Assembly: GCF_949987535.1 (NCBI RefSeq)
Contig: NC_080067.1
Span: 6,448,001-6,512,000 of the forward strand
DNA from: Balaenoptera acutorostrata
Lineage: Eukaryota > Chordata > Mammalia > Artiodactyla > Balaenopteridae
Reading direction: 5' to 3'
Length of the DNA: 64,000 nucleotides
This document shows positions 57,634-64,000 of the stretch, piece by piece. Made by a program: the position numbers and the translations under genes. The notes under the pieces are model-generated. The model was given only the letters and a program-made list of their open reading frames with translations. It did no database searches and was not told the DNA's origin. Within the stretch, counting starts at the first letter, position 1; every line of letters starts with the position of its first letter.

Positions 57634-57982
57634 TTTTTTTTTTTTTAAAGGATTTTCTTATTTATTTATTTATTTATTTATTTATTTTTTTATTTTTGGC
57701 TGTGTTGGGTCTTCGGTTCGTGCGAGGGCTTTCTCCAGTTGCGGCAAGCGGGGGCCACTCTTCATCGCGGTGCGGGGACCGCTCTTCATCGCGGTGCGCG
57801 GGCCTTTCTCTATCGCGGCCCCTCCCGTCGCGGGGCACAGGCTCCAGACGCGCAGGCTCAGCAATTGTGGCTCACGGGCCCAGCTGCTCCGTGGCATGTG
57901 GGATCTTCCCAGACCAGGGCTCGAACCCGTGTCCCCTGCATTAGCAGGCAGATTCTCAACCACTGCGCCACCAGGGAAGCCC
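57634..57982 (-). mobile_element. CHR-type tRNA-derived SINE, antisense, with internal duplication
   Basis: Poly(T)/(TTTA)n at 57634-57700, then the reversed SINE body ending 'cgccaccagggaagccc'. A perfect 15-bp TSD, AAAGATCTCATTTTT, lies at 57619-57633 and 57983-57997. The body carries a tandem 'ctcttcatcgcggtgcg' unit (57758 and 57781). It is very CpG-rich for this window, which suggests a fairly recent insertion. The frames of up to 136 codons across it, on both strands, are artefacts. Confidence 0.95.
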
Positions 57983-57997
57983 AAAGATCTCATTTTT

Positions 57998-58559
57998 AAA
58001 GAATGAATAGGAGGTTGGAATGTCTAGAGTGTCTTAAGTCAAGATTCAGGATGAAATGTAAAATGGACCCTGATCACGCAGGATGCTGTATTTGTTGCCA
58101 GTGTGTGGTTCATCTGCCTGGTGAAACTCATACGGAGGTGGGTGGACACATCTCTGGTCACTGCTCCTCTGGAGATGATTGGAAATAGATAAGGTTTGTC
58201 CCTTCTCCACACCACCCTGGTCCTCCTCCTCAGTCCAAGCAATCAGGTCTGAGATTGAGTATTGGAGAACTTCCATTGGATGGTCAGATAGATCTCAGAA
58301 AACATGCAGTGTGGAGAAAGGAAGGTGGAAGTTCTATCCAAATTACTTGGTCACTTAGATTATGCAGAGTCTCTTCCAGACTCAGCTGTTGAAGAGTGTT
58401 CTTATAAGCAGCTACTTTGCCCCTTTTCTGTTTGTTCATCCCCATTTTCCTCAGATCTTAATCATAAAGATGAGATCACTAGGCAATATTTAACCTAGCT
58501 CCTGATTTCTGCTTTAATAAATGTACACAATGCCTTACCAAACCTGTTGATGCCTTTCT
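57998..58559. other. Unassigned non-coding sequence
   Basis: No gene or named repeat. Small opposing frames at 58003-58276 share bases and show no domain. Confidence 0.45.
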
Positions 58560-58947
58560 TGGATTAGGAGTAAGAATGAAGAATTAAGTAGTTAAAGAAT
58601 GACTGACGCTCTACTCCCAGCTTCCCATTAGTAAATTTGCAGGTGGACCACATGGGCAAGATAGCATCCAAAGGAAGATCAAGAGAAGTCAGCAGGTCTG
58701 CATGCAATGGAATAATGATGAAGAATCTGACCTCCTGCCTTAATGATTAACTGAGATTGTTTCCCCCTTTTCCCTTTAGAAATTGTCGTGGCTTAGCAGA
58801 ATCTTTGGAGTTGGTCTCTGGACACAAGTCCACCTTCTCCTCAGATTGCTGGCTTTTCTGAATAAAACGTGTTTCCTTTTTACTGACACTTGCCCCTCAA
58901 TTTGTTGCCTTTTGAGTGGTGAGCACTGGAATGTGAGTTTGGTAACA
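58560..58947 (+). mobile_element. Candidate solo LTR (ERV)
   Basis: A 388-bp block starts TGG and ends GGTAACA, with matching TTCT on both sides (58556-58559 and 58948-58951). The 3' third looks like an LTR R-U5: 'tgattaactgagattgtttc' (58743-58762), 'gctggcttttctgaataaaa' with AATAAA at 58861-58866, then a T/C-rich stretch. The 5' boundary was chosen by the TSD, so it is less certain than for the LTR at 32329. Confidence 0.5.
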
Positions 58948-58951
58948 TTCT

Positions 58952-59439
58952 TGTAGCTTCTTTCTCTCTCCAGATCTCATGCCCACTAGGTCCCATTTCC
59001 TCCCTCCAGCCCTCTCTTTTAAACTCCCCAGTTCCAAAGCACACTGCTTTCCCAGGGAAAAGGAACTCCATTCCCTCCAGACACCTTAGAAAATTGTGAG
59101 CCTTAGGATTTTTTAGGTGCCAGATGACCACAAAAGGATGCCTGAGGAGGAGGCGAATTCATAGAATACATGAAAGTATTACCTGCGGTTTCCTAAAGTT
59201 TCAATACCCAATAATATTAAATATTTCTGTGTTATAGTATTTTCCTTCTTTCAAATGGTTCTCAATATTGGTATAATTTGTGATTATTTAAAGATTTATG
59301 CTTATATCATGATTGCATGTAAATATCTAAAGAACCATGTAAAACCACAGAGCCTTTGGTGCATTGGGTGGGGGTGGAGACTGGTCATATATACTCACAG
59401 GAAAGTGCTTAAAAATTAAAGAAGACAATGGTAATAATA
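58952..59439. other. Unassigned non-coding sequence
   Basis: No gene or named repeat. Confidence 0.45.
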
Positions 59440-59655
59440 CATTTTAATATGAATACATGCACAATATATTCTCACATTTGAGTCTCCCAACATCCGTTTA
59501 GGATAGGTTCAATTGCTGTTAACCCCACCTTACAGCTAAGAAACAAGTTCAAAAAGAAGAAATTACTATCTTAAACACATATACAGAAAATGGAGCTCAA
59601 ACCCAATTTTTCTGAGTTTGAGATTGTAGCTCTTTCAAGTACACTATTTTGTCTT
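59440..59655 (-). repeat. MIR SINE, antisense
   Basis: 'ttgagtctcccaacatccgt' (59478-59497), 'ttacagctaagaaacaagtt' (59530-59549) and 'tggagctcaaacccaatttt' (59591-59610) follow antisense MIR. Confidence 0.7.
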
Positions 59656-60255
59656 TCTTCTATTTAACTAGACAAGGAGCAATATTGTCTCCATATACTT
59701 TACATTTCCTTAAGGGCTAACAGTAGGAAAATGAACAATTAACTCACTATTATAGAACCAAAACACGTTGTTACTTCTTAGTCATGAAGGCAGAAAGATT
59801 GTGCTAACAGAACCTTGAACTAACGAATAACCTTTTATCATGAATTATAATGTAACACCTGTAACATTTAGCTATAACGGTATTTTAATTTCGTGGAGCT
59901 TTCTATGGTAATGTTAGCACACTTATGTGAAAATCCAGCAGAAAGAAATATTGAAAGAATCTTAATGGAAACCATTACACAGATGACCTACACTCTCAGA
60001 ATATTTATAAGTAAAAGAAAAATTATATTTTCTCATTTAAGAAGTGAAAGAAAGTAAGACAACTTTGGCCCAAGGTAAACTTGAGAAGCTGCTGATGACT
60101 GAATTGGACATATTTTTGGAATCACTGTGTTCACTCTCTGCTTTCTTTTTGTTGTGATTCCTCTCCATTTCTCCTAATTCAGGTACGGTATTTCCATGAC
60201 AGGGTCCATCCAGACACATGCACATTCTCTGACAATATGAATTTTGCAGTGATCT

Positions 60256-60828
60256 TTACTGTATTTTGAAGATGGTGTTAGATCTTTGGGATAAAAACCA
60301 CACAAACAAGACAGGAAACTCTTTAATCATAAACTGTATTTCCAGGCAGCAAGTGCTCCCTCTCTTGTGCCATTCAACCACATACATTCTGTTATGTAGG
60401 GGTTGGTTAGTATATGTAGAAGAATGGTAATTCCTTTGAGTGTTACAATTATGAGAACAGCTTGAGTGCTCTGGATATAGACGCTCATTCCCTTTGTTAC
60501 AATAAGAGGCTAGACTTGATGTTCTTAATTCATAGTTGCTTTCTTCTATCCAAAACTTTTCAGAAACATGGGTCATTTGATTTTCTTGTAGCAATTTAGG
60601 GAGAATAACACTTGACATGTAGTTAATAATGCATAGGGATATCAAATATGTATTTGTGAGAGAAAATACTCTTTCTGAGTTGAATAGATGATTTTCAACA
60701 TACAAAACAACTCTGACAAACTGAGCTGGGTAAATTGGCCATTTCAGGTCAGCTTGGTCATCCTTGATTTTGCGTGGAAGACAGAACAATGTCATAATAA
60801 CACTGCATTTTATTTCTACAACCCCCAT
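60256..60828 (-). CDS. Unexplained 190-codon open frame, function unknown
   Basis: The longest ATG-to-stop frame that does not overlap a repeat I recognise. The product starts MGVVEIK and ends NTIFKIQ. Two hydrophobic stretches could be membrane-like: roughly residues 80-98 (NTYLISLCIINYMSSVILP) and residues 170-180 (FPVLFVWFL). The middle is rich in Ser, Asn, His and Cys. No domain is recognised, and I see no splice-site, promoter or codon-use evidence. It could be part of a 3' UTR, an undetected old repeat or pure chance. I list it because its length is unusual for AT-rich DNA, not because I think it is proven coding. Confidence 0.2.
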   Translation of the reverse strand: MGVVEIKCSVIMTLFCLPRKIKDDQADLKWPIYPAQFVRVVLYVENHLFNSERVFSLTNTYLISLCIINYMSSVILPKLLQENQMTHVSEKFWIEESNYELRTSSLASYCNKGNERLYPEHSSCSHNCNTQRNYHSSTYTNQPLHNRMYVVEWHKRGSTCCLEIQFMIKEFPVLFVWFLSQRSNTIFKIQ

Positions 60829-60984
60829 GCACTATAAAGGAAGCCTCCTAGGTGCTAAACAAGATTAAGAGCAGTGAAAAAGTCTGTGTACAATAAACTC
60901 ACAAATAATTGAGCCATTCCAAGTAGATTCATAATATACCCTTTAGTATGGAAATAACACAACAAAACAAATCTCTAATAAGCA

Positions 60985-61008
60985 TACACACACACACACA
61001 CACACACA
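60985..61008. repeat. (CA)n microsatellite
   Basis: About 12 uninterrupted CA units. Confidence 0.9.
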
Positions 61009-62070
61009 AGGAAATTGACTGGAATAGCGATTTGTTTCCTCATAGTACAAGGACCCATTTCTCTTTAGCAAAAGGACAGATAGATTCCCCTTGATTCTTT
61101 ACATTTTTTCTGGTTTGAGCTGTAGTTCTGAGGCTCTTTGTTGAGCATTCATAGTCAGATTAGGATTCCAGATAAACTATGGTCCTTGTTTTCATTAAGA
61201 CCAGGAGACAGCCATAGGAGTTCTTTAAAAAATAAATTACAGTCCATTTCCTACATGAAAAGAATCAGGAAGCTAGGGACAATGAGAAAGAAAAGTGAAG
61301 GAAATGGGAAAATGCATTGGAGAGTTCCATTGATTGTTACCAAATATTAATTTGTTCTAGGTTGTGAACCTTTTCACCAGGAGAATCTCCATCAAGCACA
61401 ACATGATATTTCTGATGAATGTCTTCAAGGCAACAGGAGGAAAAATTCATCTGTGTCACAGCAAATGCTAACCCTGAAATTGAACGGGAGAGATCAATTT
61501 AAGTCCAGACAATAACATTTAAACAAATAATATGAAAGCCTTCAGATCAAAGAATGGTACAATAAAAAGGTGGCCCTCTTGAGACCTGAGAAGGTTTGGG
61601 GTTAAAAAATATATATATATCCAGTTTAATTAAAAGGAAACCTGTTGAAAAAGTAATCATATTTTGAAACACTCCACTTTTAAGAGAAAAATTCTAGTCC
61701 TTTTTTTTTTTTTTGGTTTGTTTTACACACTCAATTTACACATTCAATTCAGAATGGAATATTGAACCTGAATATACAGAGGAAAGCAAGGGCTGCTTCA
61801 AGGAGCATTTTCATTATAATTGTTTTGATTATCTTTGTTAAGATCACTTGCAAGATATCAGGGGCCAGATGATTGTTCTCCTTTTTTTTTTTCCGAGAAG
61901 GAAACGGACACAGAAACGTCCAATGACGTGTACCCAAGTGATGGAGATAGGAATACTGTTTTTTTGGGTCTTTGTGTGGTGTAAGCCTTGACAGTTGGGT
62001 TTTCTCTTTTCTTTAATGCAAGGCTCTGACTTGATTGCTGAGGCATCTGCTTCAAAGAGGAATCCACTTC
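61009..62070. other. Unassigned non-coding sequence
   Basis: No gene. A (TA)n run at 61609-61620 and poly(T) at 61700-61714. The right part may include the 5' part of the LTR described next. Confidence 0.4.
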
Positions 62071-62085
62071 AAAGATGGCTATTAG

Positions 62086-62406
62086 GACTTCCCTGGTGGC
62101 ACTGTGGCTAAGAATCTACTTGCCAATGCAGGGGACACAGGTTCAAGCCCTGGTCCGGGAAGATCCCTCATGCCGTGGAGCAACTAAGCCCATGCGCCAC
62201 AACTACTGAACCTGTGCCCTAGAGCCCATGAGCCACAACTACTGAGCCTGTGTGCCAGAACTACTGAAGCCCACGTGCCTAGAGCTGATGTTCCCCAACA
62301 AGAGAAGCCACTGCAATGAGAAGCCTGTGCACCGCAACGAAGAGTAGCCCGTGCTCACCGCAACTAGAGAAAGCCCGCATGCAGCAACGAAGACCCAACA
62401 TGGCCA

Positions 62407-62437
<31 letters not shown>

Positions 62438-62448
62438 ATTTATTTTAA
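62086..62448 (+). mobile_element. CHR-type tRNA-derived SINE, long variant
   Basis: Head 'gacttccctggtggcactgt' (62086-62105), B-box-like GGTTCAAGCCC (62139-62149), repeated 'ccacaactactga' units (62197, 62233) and an (AAAT)n tail (62407-62440). The TSD is imperfect: AAAGATGGCTATTAG at 62071-62085 and AAAGATGGCGGCTATTAG at 62449-62466, differing by a GGC triplet. The long form matches the copy at 34693. Confidence 0.93.
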
Positions 62449-62466
62449 AAAGATGGCGGCTATTAG

Positions 62467-62831
62467 AATAAACACATTTATTAGTCCAGCCAGCCACAGG
62501 ACTACATAAAGAGCCAGGCCACCTGCCCTCACTGAGGCGCTTTTGTTTTAGAGACGTTGGTTGTTTTTGATAACTGACAATTTAGGTTGGGGCCGCTTGT
62601 TTTTTCTCTTTCCATGCTTTAAATTCCCACCCTTATTTTGAACTCACCAATAAAGAGTGAGCCCACAAAATCCAAGGGCCCCAATAAAAGCTTTCTTTCT
62701 CTACCCTCAACCTGGCTATGTGGTTCCAGGTGTGTCATGTAATTTCCAGGTCCTGTGAGTAATAAACCTTGTTTCTTTTTTAAGTTTCTGGACTGTTATT
62801 TATGAAGGGTATTTTGCAATCATAAGAACCA
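62467..62831 (+). mobile_element. Candidate ERV LTR, 3' part
   Basis: It has LTR-like features: two AATAAA signals ('accaataaagagtgagccca' at 62647-62666 and one at 62761-62766), a T-rich U5-like end and a terminal CCA at 62829-62831. A primer-binding-site-like sequence follows immediately. The 5' boundary is not resolved, because the SINE at 62086-62448 probably lies inside the same LTR. Confidence 0.45.
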
Positions 62832-62849
62832 TGGGGGCTGGTCCAGCCA
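62832..62849 (+). promoter_or_regulatory. Possible retroviral primer-binding site (tRNA-Pro type)
   Basis: TGGGGGCTGGTCCAGCCA directly follows the LTR-like end CCA. It matches the start of the tRNA-Pro primer-binding site common in gammaretroviruses (TGGGGGCTCGTCC) with one mismatch in 13. This suggests that a little internal ERV sequence survives downstream. Confidence 0.4.
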
Positions 62850-62909
62850 CAAGATTGGTTACTGATAGGCTGAGACCTGTACAAGGTGTATACAACACCT
62901 TGTCAAACA

Positions 62910-63270
62910 TGAGTTTATCACACATATGTGGAATCTAATTTTTAAAAAATGATACAAATGAACTTATTTACAAAACAGAAGCGGACTTACAGGCATAGAA
63001 AACAAACTTACGGTGACCGAAAGGGTAATATGGGAGGGAGGGATAAATCAGAGGCTTGTGATTAACATACACACACTATTATATATAAGATAGATAACCA
63101 ACAAGGACCTACTGTATAGCAGAGGGAACTCTACTCAGTATTCTGTGATAACCTGTATGAGAAAAGAATATGAAAAAGAATGGATATATGTAGATATATA
63201 ACTGAATCACTTTGCTGTACACCTGAAACTAACACAACATTTAGATCAACTATACTCTAATAAAATTAAG
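62910..63270 (+). mobile_element. LINE-1 3' end
   Basis: It begins at the last ORF2 codons ('cacatatgtggaatctaatt', 62922-62941) and runs through the 3' UTR ('agcagagggaactctactca' at 63118-63137) to an A-rich tail at about 63261-63279. Short AAACATG repeats at both ends (62906 and 63276) may be the TSD. Confidence 0.88.
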
Positions 63271-63484
63271 AAAAAAAACATGTTTCTCTAAAACATGATT
63301 TTTAAAGAAGCAAATAACAACATAACAATATTTTCATGAAACAGTTGATGCTTTCATACCAAAGTTTAATTTAAACAGCATGTGGTTTCTAAACTTTGGA
63401 CCTTAGTTTTGAGATTTGGGGTTGGCATGTTTCTGATTACTGTATGCATCTCCTTGAGTGAATATGTCTGTGATATCTTTTAAC

Positions 63485-64000
63485 TTTCTTTTTTTAGTTG
63501 TAACTTTGAAATAATCTTAGACTTCAAAAGAACTGTAAAATTAGTACAAAGAATTTTAATACCATTTACCCAAATTCTCCAAATGTTAACATCTTACATA
63601 ACTACAGTTCAATGATCAAAATCAGAAAATTAACCTTGATACAATATAATACTTAAATCTACAGACGAATTTTGCCAACTGACCCACAAATGTTCTTGTA
63701 CTGACTCAGGATCCAATGTAAGATGAGGGTGAAGTTTGTTGCCAAGACTTTTATTTTCCTTTAATCTGCAAGGGTTCTTTCATTGACCTTTGTCTTTCAC
63801 AACCCTGGTGCTTTTCAAGTGTACTGTAGAGTTCATTTATAGAATATTTCTCAGTTTAACTTAGTCTAATGTTTTCTCATGATTATGTATTTTTGGTAAG
63901 AATACCTCAGAAGTGATGCTGTATCTTTGCAATGTGTCATGGTTATCTCAGTCTCAAGATGCCCATATATCTTATCGCTGGTGAAGTTAATATGGTATCT
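63485..64000 (-). repeat. Ancient L1M-like repeat, antisense, runs off the window
   Basis: 'ttagttgtaactttgaaata' (63494-63513), 'aaatgttaacatcttacata' (63581-63600), 'tgttttctcatgattatgta' (63870-63889) and 'gaagtgatgctgtatctttg' (63910-63929) follow, in order, a common old mammalian repeat that I associate with L1M. The exact family is uncertain. Confidence 0.5.

Noticed and set aside
57534..58006. Frames of 130-136 codons with Arg/Ser-rich sequence
   Set aside because: They run through the antisense SINE and its poly(T) tail. Similar sequences appear at the other SINE copies.

Overview
The window is mammalian nuclear DNA with no host protein-coding exon or RNA gene that I can support. Nearly every long open frame is LINE-1 (L1) ORF2, or an antisense shadow of an L1 or a SINE. 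The tRNA-derived SINEs with the head 'ggcttccctggtggcacagt' belong to the CHR group of whales, hippos and ruminants. I saw no BovB LINE, Bov-A or pig PRE element in 64 kb. Together these points favour a cetacean (toothed or baleen whale), or possibly a hippo. This is inference from repeat content, not a database result. The setting is gene-poor intergenic or intronic sequence.

Layout. 1-5146 is a nested L1 complex. An antisense ORF2 fragment (1-802) abuts a sense L1 (803-4428) whose ORF2 is open for about 1,070 codons, and a second sense ORF2 fragment follows (4452-5146). 5.1-12.1 kb is mostly unassigned sequence with one CHR SINE (7022-7312), two MIRs, an old LTR-like fragment and a homeodomain/octamer-rich AT tract near 10.75 kb. 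12.1-19.2 kb carries a twin-primed inverted L1, an L2 end, MIRs, MER5-type DNA transposons, an L1 3' end and an MLT1-type LTR. 19.2-34.5 kb is largely unassigned, with ancient repeats, short L1 tails and a complete 648-bp solo endogenous retrovirus (ERV) LTR at 32329-32976 with a 4-bp target-site duplication (TSD). 34.5-39 kb is a mosaic of old L1M segments in alternating orientation, holding one SINE. 41.4-47.3 kb holds a 2.4-kb antisense L1, a 0.7-kb sense L1 and a SINE that splits a MIR. 50.5-58 kb holds further L1s (one 2.8-kb antisense copy splits an older L1M) and two SINEs. 58.5-64 kb holds two further LTR-like segments, one followed by a tRNA-Pro-like primer-binding site, an unexplained 190-codon frame, a SINE and L1 tails.

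The elements can be ordered by nesting. MIR, L2, MER5, MLT1 and L1M are oldest. The 2-3 kb antisense L1s, CHR SINEs and LTRs come next. The open-frame L1 at 803-4428 is probably the youngest. I found no gene cluster, CRISPR array or operon-like system. The noteworthy content is the rearranged L1 architecture, the LTRs with intact boundaries and one statistically unusual open frame. Repeat family names and fuzzy boundaries are by eye and would need RepeatMasker/Dfam to fix.
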